Source: Clostridiales bacterium (GTDB taxonomy: Bacteria; Bacillota; Clostridia; Oscillospirales; Acutalibacteraceae). Taken from it: DNA of 10,778 nt. This document shows positions 1 through 7,404 of the stretch, piece by piece (within the stretch, counting starts at the first letter, position 1; the number at the start of each line of letters is the position of its first letter). The DNA lies in the NCBI GenBank assembly GCA_021200075.1, contig JAJQGZ010000202.1:1-10778 (forward strand), in the 5' to 3' direction. The notes under the pieces were generated by a model. It was given only the letters and a program-made list of their open reading frames with translations, had not been told where the DNA came from and made no database searches. Both the position numbers and the translations under genes were made by a program.

Positions 1-2
1 CC

Positions 3-3000
3 CCCTACGTTGTCCGTCTGGTGGGTTGGTTGTTGTGTAAATTAGAATTTCTCCCTCTTTATAAAGATACCGTCAAGGTGCTTTTTGGTAAAAAAATTTC
101 CGAAAGTCCCAAGCCGATTGCCGAAATTTCACCCTACGACGGCTTTATTACTGTGTGGGGCGATATTTTCAAAACGGAAGTCAGGGATACAAAAAGAGGT
201 ACATATAAAATTCTCGAGTTTTGCGTCACTGATTATACTTCTTCCGTCAGCGTAAAGGTGTTTGATAAAAAGGAAATTGTCGATTCTCTTTCCTCAAAAA
301 TTATAGAGGGTGAAACTGTACTTTTAAGCGGCGATTATAAACCCGATACTTATTCAAATCAGTATGTCCTTTTCCCACGGTCAATATCCTCAATTAAAAA
401 GATAGAGGTTACGGACGATGAGTCGGAAAAGAGAATTGAGCTTCACCTGCATACCTCAATGTCGGAGCTTGACGGAATCAGTGCGCCGACAACTCTTGTT
501 AAGCAGGCTATAGAGTGGGGACACCCTGCCGTTGCCGTTACCGACCACGGCGTTGTTCAGGCTCTTCCCGAGGCTTATGCAACCGCAAAGGGTAAAATCA
601 AGCTTATCCTCGGTATGGAGGGCTATCTTGTTGATGATGAAAAATATCCCGAATTTATGACTATGAAGCTTAAACAGTTTAAACGTAATCATATTATATT
701 GCTTGTCAAGGAAGATACCTCTCTTGACGAATCCATACCGAAAGAGGAAAGGAAATACGGCAGGAAAAATCTTTATGAGATGATTTCCGCTTCAAATATA
801 AAATATTTTAAAAGCCGTCCTCTTATTCCCAAGAGCCTGCTTGCACAGAAAAGGGACGGAATTATAATCGGCTCAGCCTGTGAACAGGGCGAAGTATATC
901 AGGCTATTTTAAATAAGGTCAGCGATGATGAACTGCTTAAAATTGCCGATTTTTACGATTATCTTGAAATTCAGCCGAACGGCAATAATGCCTTTATGAT
1001 TCGTTCTGATAAGGAAATACATTCGGATATTCACGATGAAAACGACCTTATCAATATAAATAAAAAAATCGTATCCCTTGCCGACAAACTCGGCAAACCC
1101 GTTGTTGCAACCGGTGATGTTCATTTTCTTGAAAAAAAGGATGCTAAATTCCGTGCCGTTATTATGGCTTCAAAGGGCTTTGACGATGCGGATAATCAGG
1201 CGCCTCTTTATTTTAAAACTACAAGGGAAATGCTCGATGATTTCTCCTGGGCAGGGGACAGAGCAAAAGAATTTGTAATAGACAATCCGCAAAAGATTGC
1301 CAACAGTATTATGGATGATATTCCTCCTATTCCGCCCGGAACTTTTCAGCCCCATATCGACGGAGCCACTGAGGAACTGACGGAAAAATGCTTTAAAAGA
1401 GCAAAGGAGCTTTACGGCGATCCGCTTCCCGATATTGTTAAGGACAGGCTTGAGCGTGAGCTTGATTCTATTATCGGTCACGGCTTCGACGTGCTTTATG
1501 TTATTGCAAAAAGGCTTGTTGAGGAAAGTGAGAGAAACGGCTATTATGTCGGTTCGAGAGGTTCCGTAGGTTCTTCTTTCGCCGCTCATATGGCAGGAAT
1601 ATCCGAGGTTAATCCGCTTTCTCCTCATTATTATTGCCCGAATTGTAAATACAGCGATTTCAATAATGAAGACGGAGTAGGTTCGGGATTTGATTTAAAG
1701 GCTAAGGACTGTCCGCATTGCGGCACTCCGATGAAGCGTGACGGTCACGAAATCCCGTTTGAAACCTTCCTCGGCTTCGACGGCGACAAAGAGCCTGATA
1801 TAGACCTTAATTTTTCCGGTGAATATCAGTCCCGTTCGCACTGCTATACCGAGGAGCTTTTTGGCAAGGATTATGTATTTAAAGCCGGAACAACCGCAAC
1901 GGTTGCGGATAAAACGGCTTACGGATATGTTATGAAATATCTTGACGAAAGAGGGCTTCAGGCTACCACTCCTAAAGCGGAGATTGACAGATTAACAGCA
2001 GGGTGTACGGGTATAAAACGCACAACGGGTCAGCACCCGGGCGGTATGGTAATCGTTCCCGATAAATACACGGCCGAGGATTTTACACCCGTTCAGTATC
2101 CGTCAAATGATGAGAAAAAGGGTACATACACAACGCATTTTGACTTTAAGCGTTCGCTTCACGATACCCTTTTAAAGCTTGACGAGCTCGGTCACGATAA
2201 TCCTACATTATATAAATATCTAGAGGATTCAACAGGTATTTCGGTTATGGATGTGGATTTAACCGATCCAAATTTGTACAAGCTGATTACTTCAACCGAG
2301 CCTATCGGAGTTTCTCCGGAGGATATTGACTGCAATACCGGCACTCTTGCTATTCCCGAAATGGGCACGCCGTTTGTTATCGGTATGCTTGAGGAAGCTC
2401 AACCTAAAACATTTTCCGATTTGCTTCAAATTTCGGGTCTTTCCCACGGAACCAATGTATGGCTCGGCAATGCGCAGGAGCTTATTCAAAACGGCACCTG
2501 CAATATATCCGAGGTTATCGGATGTCGAGACGATATTATGACTCATCTTTTTCACACCTGCGACAGTTATGAAAAGAAGACCGGCAAAAAATCTCCTCTC
2601 AGCAAAAAAGACTGCTTTGATATTATGGAGCTTACTAGAAAGGGCAAGGCTATGTCAAAGCTTCCGCCCTATGAGGACGCTATGAAAGAAATCGGCGTTG
2701 AACAATGGTATATTGACTCCTGCTATAAAATTAAGTATATGTTCCCGAAAGCTCATGCGGCGGCATATGTAATTGCGGCGCTTCGCCTTGCTTGGTATAA
2801 AATATACAAGCCCATTGAGTTTTATTCCACATATTTCACCGTTCGTGGTGGAGCTATTGACGCAGTCACCGCCGTTGCGGGCAAGGATGCGGTTAAGCTT
2901 AAAATGGAAGAAATTAAGATGAAAGGCAATGACAAAACCGCCAAGGACGAAAGTACCTATGTCGTTTTGCAGATTGTTATTGAAATGCTCGCAAGAGGTA

Positions 3001-3272
3001 TCGAGTTTCTTCCGGTTGATATATATAAATCCGATTCCCATATTTATAAGATTGAAGACGGAAAAATCCGTCTGCCTTTCAATGCAATTGACGGTATAGG
3101 CGAAACTGCGGCAAAAGCAATTGCAAGCGCCAAAGACGATGGTTCGGGAGATTTTATTTCCTATGACGATCTTATGATGAGAGCGGGGATAGGCAACAGT
3201 GTTGTCGAGCTTTTAAAGGAAACAGGCGCTCTCGGCGATATGCCGGAATCAAACCAAATCAGCCTTTTTTAA
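3..3272 (+). CDS. polC: DNA polymerase III alpha subunit, PolC type (5' partial, no internal DEDD exonuclease)
   Basis: Replicative DNA polymerase of the C family. The frame is open to the left edge and the GTG at 21 has no Shine-Dalgarno, so the gene is cut by the window. Residues are numbered from that GTG. An OB fold (about 37-127) is followed by the PHP domain with HLHT (141-145), TDH (174-176), E200, H224, C287 and GDVHFL (365-370). The polymerase core has GSRGSVGSS (511-519), a zinc finger of C539/C542/C564/C567, catalytic D593 and D595 in PDIDLN, HPGG (672-675) and a likely third catalytic D721. A helix-hairpin-helix segment lies near 1018-1040. The C-terminus QISLF matches the beta-clamp-binding end of Bacillus PolC. 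In Bacillus PolC a proofreading exonuclease of roughly 170-190 residues interrupts PHP just after the GMEGYLVDD equivalent (198-206). Here the chain runs straight on to the next PHP strand. Family identity is certain; the missing domain is discussed as a finding. Confidence 0.97.
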   Translation, partial: PYVVRLVGWLLCKLEFLPLYKDTVKVLFGKKISESPKPIAEISPYDGFITVWGDIFKTEVRDTKRGTYKILEFCVTDYTSSVSVKVFDKKEIVDSLSSKIIEGETVLLSGDYKPDTYSNQYVLFPRSISSIKKIEVTDDESEKRIELHLHTSMSELDGISAPTTLVKQAIEWGHPAVAVTDHGVVQALPEAYATAKGKIKLILGMEGYLVDDEKYPEFMTMKLKQFKRNHIILLVKEDTSLDESIPKEERKYGRKNLYEMISASNIKYFKSRPLIPKSLLAQKRDGIIIGSACEQGEVYQAILNKVSDDELLKIADFYDYLEIQPNGNNAFMIRSDKEIHSDIHDENDLININKKIVSLADKLGKPVVATGDVHFLEKKDAKFRAVIMASKGFDDADNQAPLYFKTTREMLDDFSWAGDRAKEFVIDNPQKIANSIMDDIPPIPPGTFQPHIDGATEELTEKCFKRAKELYGDPLPDIVKDRLERELDSIIGHGFDVLYVIAKRLVEESERNGYYVGSRGSVGSSFAAHMAGISEVNPLSPHYYCPNCKYSDFNNEDGVGSGFDLKAKDCPHCGTPMKRDGHEIPFETFLGFDGDKEPDIDLNFSGEYQSRSHCYTEELFGKDYVFKAGTTATVADKTAYGYVMKYLDERGLQATTPKAEIDRLTAGCTGIKRTTGQHPGGMVIVPDKYTAEDFTPVQYPSNDEKKGTYTTHFDFKRSLHDTLLKLDELGHDNPTLYKYLEDSTGISVMDVDLTDPNLYKLITSTEPIGVSPEDIDCNTGTLAIPEMGTPFVIGMLEEAQPKTFSDLLQISGLSHGTNVWLGNAQELIQNGTCNISEVIGCRDDIMTHLFHTCDSYEKKTGKKSPLSKKDCFDIMELTRKGKAMSKLPPYEDAMKEIGVEQWYIDSCYKIKYMFPKAHAAAYVIAALRLAWYKIYKPIEFYSTYFTVRGGAIDAVTAVAGKDAVKLKMEEIKMKGNDKTAKDESTYVVLQIVIEMLARGIEFLPVDIYKSDSHIYKIEDGKIRLPFNAIDGIGETAAKAIASAKDDGSGDFISYDDLMMRAGIGNSVVELLKETGALGDMPESNQISLF

Positions 3273-3300
3273 TTTGCGTATATCGAGCTTTAATTATTAC

Positions 3301-3329
3301 TTGACAAATCAGTATCAATATGGTAGCAT
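3301..3329 (+). promoter_or_regulatory. Predicted sigma-A-type promoter of the his operon
   Basis: A perfect -35 hexamer TTGACA (3301-3306) is separated by 17 bases from TAGCAT (3324-3329), which matches the -10 consensus at four of six positions and is preceded by TGG, an extended -10 TGn element. AT-rich DNA lies upstream. Transcription would start near 3336. It is the only convincing promoter between polC and hisZG and fits a start of the his operon here. No experimental evidence is available. Confidence 0.7.
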
Positions 3330-3336
3330 ATTACCA
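3321..3336 (+). promoter_or_regulatory. Palindrome over the his -10 element, candidate operator
   Basis: TGGTA (3321-3325) and TACCA (3332-3336) form a perfect 5-bp inverted repeat around GCATAT. It covers the extended -10 element and the predicted start site. A second overlapping repeat, AATATG (3317-3322) with CATATT (3327-3332), shares the region. A repressor bound here would block the promoter. The factor is unknown; short palindromes in AT-rich DNA can also be chance. Confidence 0.35.
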
Positions 3337-3364
3337 CTCTACCGCGCTAAAGCGTGTCGGGAGT
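3336..3364 (+). promoter_or_regulatory. Hairpin at the predicted 5' end of the his transcript
   Basis: ACTC (3336-3339), CCG (3342-3344) and CGC (3345-3347) pair with GCG (3352-3354), CGG (3358-3360) and GAGT (3361-3364) around a TAAA loop, giving ten pairs with a 2-base and a 3-base bulge. It begins at the predicted transcription start. Its 3' side contains GGGAG (3359-3363), the Shine-Dalgarno-like sequence for the upstream ATG at 3370, which pairing would hide. It has no following T-run, so it is not an intrinsic terminator. It may protect the mRNA 5' end or tune start choice. Confidence 0.4.
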
Positions 3365-3378
3365 AAAATATGTTAAAC

Positions 3379-3382
3379 GGAG
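3379..3382 (+). promoter_or_regulatory. Ribosome binding site that decides the hisZG start
   Basis: GGAG at 3379-3382 lies 8 bases before the ATG at 3391. It favours that start over the in-frame ATG at 3370, whose own GGGAG could be hidden in a hairpin. HisZ proteins usually begin close to the MKRY sequence that 3391 would give. Confidence 0.6.
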
Positions 3383-3390
3383 TTTATTTT

Positions 3391-5004
3391 ATGAAAAGAT
3401 ATTCCAAGCTTACCCCGCAGGGCAGCCGTGATTTACTCTTTGAGGAATGTGACGACCGCCGACAGGTTGAGTCGGTTCTCTCACAGCTTTTTAAAGAAAA
3501 TTCATACCGTAAGGTAATGACACCTACAATAGAATATTTTGATGTTTTCAAAAGCGACAATCTTGGCATAGAGCCGGAGGAAATGTATAAGCTTTCAGAC
3601 AATCTCGGTCGAACCACAGTTCTTCGTCCCGATAATACTGCACCGATTGCCAGGCTTGTTGCCACAAGGCTTTCCTCCGATGATTTTCCCGTAAGGCTTT
3701 ATTACAATCAAAATGTTTATGTCAGGAATAAACAGCTTGCCGGCCGTACCGACGAGGTGGAACAAAGCGGTATTGAGCTTATAGGCGACGGAAGTATAGA
3801 AGCTGATATTGAGGTCATCTCAATGGCATATGAAGCACTTAAAAGGAATAATGTTAATTCCTTTAAGCTCGAGCTTTGCCACGCAGGATTTTTTAATTCA
3901 ATTCTTGATAAAATGAACCTCACCGATATGCAAAAAGCGGATATATGCGATTATATCGAGGTTAAGAATTATTCCGCTCTCGGTGATTTGCTCGACACTC
4001 TCGGCGACAGCGCAGAAGTTAAGATTATTAAGCAGCTTCCCCGTCTTTTCGGCGGTGTTGAAGTTATTGACGAGGCAAAGTCGCTTTATTGTGATGCTAA
4101 ATCCAATGAAGCACTCGATTATCTTAAAGAGGTTTACGAGCGTCTTTGCAAACTCGGATTTGAGGATAATATACTTATCGACCTCAGTCTTGTGAACAGG
4201 AGCAATTATTACACCGGCATAATATTCAGGGGATATATGCAGGGAAGCGGTCTTACAATTATTTCGGGCGGCCGTTACGATAATCTTATCGGTGAGTTCG
4301 GGCTTGACGCTCCGGCAGTCGGCTTTGCGGTTAATGTCACCGCACTGTGCGATGTTATGTGTGAAGAGATTAATATTGACCGTCCTCTGAGGATCGCCCT
4401 TACCAAAGGGAGACTTGAAAAATCGTCAGTAGCTCTTTTCAAAACAATGGGTCTTGATACCAAACAGCTTGAAAATAAGGGCAGACGATTGATTTTGCCT
4501 GTCGGCGAATATGAAGCTGTGCTTTCAAAAGCTCCGGATGTTATTACATATGTCGAACACGGTGTCTGCGATATAGGCGTTATCGGCAAGGATACAATCG
4601 TTGAACACGGCAGTTCGTTTTATGAGGTTATCGACCTTAATATCGGCAAATGCAAATTTGCTCTTGCCTGTCCCAAGGGTACGGATTTCTTCTCGGGATA
4701 TAAGAGGAAAACGGTTGCCAGCAAATACCCTAAGGTAGCCGCCGATTATTTCAAATCCAAGGGTATGGATGTGGATATAATAAAAATTGAGGGCAGTGTG
4801 GAGCTTGCACCCTTGCTCGGTCTTGCCGACGGTATTGTCGATATTGTCGAAACAGGCTCTACTTTAAGAGAAAACGGACTTGAGGTTGTGGACGATATTA
4901 TGCCCATATCAGCCCGAGTAATAGTAAATATGGTGTCAATGAAGCTTCGTAATGAAGAAATTGAAAATTTCCTCGATGATTTAAAGCTTGCGTCAGAGGT
5001 TTAA
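3391..5004 (+). CDS. hisZG: Fused ATP phosphoribosyltransferase: HisZ regulatory plus HisG catalytic subunit
   Basis: First step of histidine synthesis, joining ATP and PRPP to give phosphoribosyl-ATP in the cytoplasm. Two proteins that are normally separate are joined in one 537-residue frame. Residues 1 to about 325 are HisZ, a histidyl-tRNA-synthetase-like regulatory subunit: TPQGSRDLLFEE (8-19), the motif-2-like VLRPDNTAPIARL (77-89), YYTG (273-276) and GGRYDNL (293-299). After a linker of only a few residues, about 331-537 is a short-form HisG of roughly 207 residues with IALTKGRL (335-342), GVCDIGVIGKD (391-401) and the PRPP-binding stretch DIVETGSTLRENGL (484-497). Short HisG lacks the C-terminal regulatory domain and needs HisZ for activity, so the pairing makes sense. 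I start at 3391 because of GGAG at 3379-3382; an in-frame ATG at 3370 would add MLNGVYF. No stop or ribosome binding site separates the halves. It is the first gene of the operon, 14 bases before hisD. Confidence 0.95.
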   Translation: MKRYSKLTPQGSRDLLFEECDDRRQVESVLSQLFKENSYRKVMTPTIEYFDVFKSDNLGIEPEEMYKLSDNLGRTTVLRPDNTAPIARLVATRLSSDDFPVRLYYNQNVYVRNKQLAGRTDEVEQSGIELIGDGSIEADIEVISMAYEALKRNNVNSFKLELCHAGFFNSILDKMNLTDMQKADICDYIEVKNYSALGDLLDTLGDSAEVKIIKQLPRLFGGVEVIDEAKSLYCDAKSNEALDYLKEVYERLCKLGFEDNILIDLSLVNRSNYYTGIIFRGYMQGSGLTIISGGRYDNLIGEFGLDAPAVGFAVNVTALCDVMCEEINIDRPLRIALTKGRLEKSSVALFKTMGLDTKQLENKGRRLILPVGEYEAVLSKAPDVITYVEHGVCDIGVIGKDTIVEHGSSFYEVIDLNIGKCKFALACPKGTDFFSGYKRKTVASKYPKVAADYFKSKGMDVDIIKIEGSVELAPLLGLADGIVDIVETGSTLRENGLEVVDDIMPISARVIVNMVSMKLRNEEIENFLDDLKLASEV

Positions 5005-5018
5005 CAGGAGATAGCAGT

Positions 5019-6302
5019 ATGAACATAACAAAAGCAAACGGCAGTGCGGAATATGCACTTTTGGATAAGCTTAAAAAACGTTCTGCTGAAACGGATGAAA
5101 AAATCGTTTCAGCCGTAACCACCATTATCAATTCAGTAAAGGAGCAGGGCGACGATGCCGTCAGGGAATTTACCGCTCGCTTCGACGGTGCCGTTCCCAA
5201 AAATACGGTGCTTGAAAAAGAAGAGTTGCAGCCGTATTTGGACGAGGCGGACGATGATTTTAAAACCGCACTTATAAACGCAAAGAATAATATATATGAT
5301 TTTCACCTTCGTCAGGCACAGCAGTCCTGGATGACGACAAAGTCAAACGGCGTAATTATGGGTCAGCGTGTCAGAGGGCTTAAAAGAGTCGGCATTTATG
5401 TCCCCGGCGGAACGGCGGCATATCCGTCGTCGGTTCTTATGAATGCCATCCCTGCCAAGATTGCTGACGTTGAGGAAATTATTATGGTTACTCCTCCCGG
5501 CAGAGAGGGAAAGCCCAATCCGGATATAATGGCGGCGGCAGCGGTTGCCAGTGTTGACAGGGTATTTCTTGTAGGCGGAGCGCAGGCGATAGCTGCTCTT
5601 GCTTACGGTACGCAGAAAATTCCGAAGGTCGACAAAATAGTAGGCCCCGGCAATATTTTTGTCGCAACCGCAAAAAAGCTTCTTTACGGCGTTGTCGATA
5701 TTGATATGATTGCAGGGCCGTCCGAGGTTTTGGTGGTTGCCGATAAAACGACAAAGCCGTCGTATCTTGCCGCCGACCTTATGAGCCAGGCGGAACACGA
5801 TAAAATGGCGTCGTCAATTCTCCTCACCACTTCAATGGATATTGCCAAAGCGACCGTCAAGGAGATTGAAAGGCAGATTAAATATCTTGCCCGTCAGGAA
5901 ATTATAGAGCAGTCGCTCAACGATTACGGAGAAATTATTGTTTGTGAAAATCTTGACCAAGCCATTGATTTTGCAAACGAGCTTGCTCCCGAGCATTTGG
6001 AAATGTGCGTTGAAGAACCGCTTAAATATATCGGCAGGCTTGATAACGCAGGCTCCGTCTTTCTCGGAAGTTTCTCTCCCGAACCTCTCGGGGATTATTA
6101 TGCGGGGCCGAATCATATTCTTCCCACAAGCGGTACGGCAAGGTTTTTCTCGCCGCTTTCCGTTGACAGCTTCATTAAAAAAAGTTCGTTTATATACTAT
6201 ACCCGTCCGGAGCTTGAAAAGGCAAAGGACGATATTATAAAGCTTGCGGATACAGAGGGGCTTACCGCTCACGCAAATTCGATTAAAGTGAGATTTGAAT
6301 AA
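5019..6302 (+). CDS. hisD: Histidinol dehydrogenase
   Basis: Catalyses the last two steps of histidine synthesis, the NAD-dependent oxidation of histidinol to histidinal and then histidine, as a zinc enzyme in the cytoplasm. The 427-residue length is normal. Visible family motifs are VPGGTAAYPS (128-137), GPGN (209-212), AGPSE (232-236), SQAEHD (256-261, containing zinc-ligand residues Q257 and H260), APEHLE (323-328, with the E325/H326 catalytic pair), GDYYAGPNHILPT (358-370, with D359) and the C-terminal AHANSI (417-422, H418), which matches the E. coli H419 region. AGGAGA at 5006-5011 sits 7 bases before the ATG. The stop codon overlaps the next start as TAATG. Confidence 0.98.
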   Translation: MNITKANGSAEYALLDKLKKRSAETDEKIVSAVTTIINSVKEQGDDAVREFTARFDGAVPKNTVLEKEELQPYLDEADDDFKTALINAKNNIYDFHLRQAQQSWMTTKSNGVIMGQRVRGLKRVGIYVPGGTAAYPSSVLMNAIPAKIADVEEIIMVTPPGREGKPNPDIMAAAAVASVDRVFLVGGAQAIAALAYGTQKIPKVDKIVGPGNIFVATAKKLLYGVVDIDMIAGPSEVLVVADKTTKPSYLAADLMSQAEHDKMASSILLTTSMDIAKATVKEIERQIKYLARQEIIEQSLNDYGEIIVCENLDQAIDFANELAPEHLEMCVEEPLKYIGRLDNAGSVFLGSFSPEPLGDYYAGPNHILPTSGTARFFSPLSVDSFIKKSSFIYYTRPELEKAKDDIIKLADTEGLTAHANSIKVRFE

Positions 6303-7201
6303 TGAGTTCTTCTGCCAAGAAAAAGCTTTACGGTGTGCTGGTTGCCGTTTTGGTGGTTATATTTGCATTTGTCGGCGATCAATTCGGCTTAATCGACGGT
6401 TTAGATACCGATTCGTCCGCCGGTAATACCGAACTTTCGGGAGAGGTAATGACGGTAAATTTTTTCGATGTCGGTCAGGGCGACTGTAAATTTATCGAAT
6501 TTCCGAACGGCGAATGTATGCTTATTGATTGCGGCGAAAAATATTATGCAGATCGTGTTATACAGAAAATTAAAAATGCCGGTTATTCAAAAATTGACTT
6601 ACTCGTCGTTACGCATCCCCATACCGACCATATGGGCGGTATGAGCGAAATTGTTGATGAATTTGAAATCGGTGAGATTTATATGTCAAATGCTCAGGCT
6701 ATGACAAGCACTTATGAATCCCTGCTTGAATCCATTGATAATAAAGGGCTTACTGTAAATACGGCAAAGTCCGGAGTAGCCATTACCGTGTCCGATACCG
6801 TCACCGGCGAGTTTTTAGCGCCGGTAAGTAATGATTACGACGATTTGAATAATTCTTCCGCCGTGCTTAAGCTTACCTATAGCGATGTATCGTTCCTGTT
6901 TACCGGCGATGCTGAAACTCTTTCGGAAAATGAAATGCTTTCAGTTTCGTATTACGAGCTTGACAGCGATGTTTTAAAGGTTGGGCATCACGGTAGCAGT
7001 TCCTCAAGCTGTGAGGAATTTCTTTCGGCTGTTTCACCCGAATATGCGGTTATTGAATGCGGAGCCGATAACAGCTACGGTCACCCTCATACAGAAACGC
7101 TTGAAAGGCTTGAAAATGTCGGAGTTAAAATTTACAGGACAGATTATGACAGCGATATAGTTTTCACAACCGACGGCAGTGCAATAAATGTAGAGGATTA
7201 A
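6302..7201 (+). CDS. Membrane-anchored ComEC-like metallo-beta-lactamase-fold hydrolase
   Basis: A 299-residue protein with a Lys-rich N-terminus (AKKK) and one hydrophobic segment at about 9-25. There is no lipobox, so it is probably a signal-anchored protein with the enzyme domain outside the membrane. The domain (about 50-299) is of the ComEC/Rec2 C-terminal type: FFDVGQGDC (54-62), LIDCG (74-78), the metal motif THPHTDH (104-110, with H105, H107, D109, H110), FTGD (200-203), VGHHGSSSSS (227-236) and YGHPH (259-263). In ComEC this domain is linked to degrading the non-imported DNA strand; for stand-alone copies the substrate is not established. The ATG overlaps the hisD stop and lacks a strong ribosome binding site, so translation is probably coupled to hisD. 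An internal ATG at 6449 with GGGAG at 6439-6443 would give a soluble form. It is followed by a DUF3006 gene, its common partner. Nothing in it suggests a histidine enzyme. Confidence 0.88.
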   Translation: MSSSAKKKLYGVLVAVLVVIFAFVGDQFGLIDGLDTDSSAGNTELSGEVMTVNFFDVGQGDCKFIEFPNGECMLIDCGEKYYADRVIQKIKNAGYSKIDLLVVTHPHTDHMGGMSEIVDEFEIGEIYMSNAQAMTSTYESLLESIDNKGLTVNTAKSGVAITVSDTVTGEFLAPVSNDYDDLNNSSAVLKLTYSDVSFLFTGDAETLSENEMLSVSYYELDSDVLKVGHHGSSSSSCEEFLSAVSPEYAVIECGADNSYGHPHTETLERLENVGVKIYRTDYDSDIVFTTDGSAINVED

Positions 7202-7204
7202 GAT

Positions 7205-7372
7205 ATGAAATGGATACTTGACAGGATAGAGGGTTCATATGCCGTTGTCGAGATTAACGGCACGGTAACTGCCGATATTCCGCTTATTGCATTGCCCCGT
7301 GAAATTAAAGAGGGCGATGTTATTTGTGTTTCGGTGGATTTACAGGAAACCGAAAAAGAAAAGAAAATATAG
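7205..7372 (+). CDS. DUF3006-family small protein, probably truncated by a frameshift
   Basis: A 55-codon gene that starts 3 bases after the MBL gene, with AGAGGA (7192-7197) 7 bases before the ATG. The product opens MKWILDRIEGSYAVVEINGT and continues with IPLIALPREIKEGDVI (25-40), the pattern of DUF3006 proteins, small cytoplasmic proteins of unknown function often encoded beside ComEC-like MBL hydrolases. The frame closes at TAG (7370-7372), after an A-rich stretch. The -1 frame continues as NIDKLSKKLFKQ to a TAA at 7402-7404. One extra A in the A5 run at 7353-7357 would give the C-terminus ETEKRKENIDKLSKKLFKQ, typical for the family, and a 66-residue protein. The gene therefore appears to have lost one A, or the sequence has an error there. 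Family assignment is strong; whether the product is functional is open. Confidence 0.78.
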   Translation: MKWILDRIEGSYAVVEINGTVTADIPLIALPREIKEGDVICVSVDLQETEKEKKI

Positions 7373-7404
7373 ATAAGCTTTCAAAAAAACTCTTTAAACA
7401 GTAA
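7373..7404 (+). other. Out-of-frame C-terminal tail of the DUF3006 gene
   Basis: Read in the -1 frame relative to the preceding gene, the codons from 7372 give DKLSKKLFKQ and then TAA at 7402-7404. This lysine-rich, leucine-spaced ending is what full-length DUF3006 proteins carry at the C-terminus. It has no start codon or ribosome binding site of its own, so I read it as the displaced end of the upstream gene and not as a separate one. Confidence 0.6.

Noticed and set aside
1170..1628. 152-codon open frame on the minus strand
   Set aside because: It lies antisense to a well conserved part of polC, and its translation matches no family I recognise.
3233..3275. Possible intrinsic terminator at the end of polC (CGGC/GCCG stem, later T-run)
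   Set aside because: The short stem lies about 20 bases before the T-run, inside the coding region, and the bases next to the T-run do not pair.
3321..3364. T-box-like sequence before hisZG (TACCGCG and CGTGTCGG, TGGTAGC)
   Set aside because: The pieces resemble T-box core words, but only 118 bases separate polC from hisZG and the good promoter leaves a leader of about 55 bases. There is no room for Stem I with a His specifier codon, and no terminator with a T-run follows.
4357..4381. Separate internal start for the HisG half
   Set aside because: An ATG codon falls near the domain junction, but no Shine-Dalgarno precedes it at a suitable distance, and the frame is continuous.
5343..5798. 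Minus-strand open frames opposite hisD
   Set aside because: They are antisense to conserved hisD motifs, lack ribosome binding sites and show no recognisable domain.
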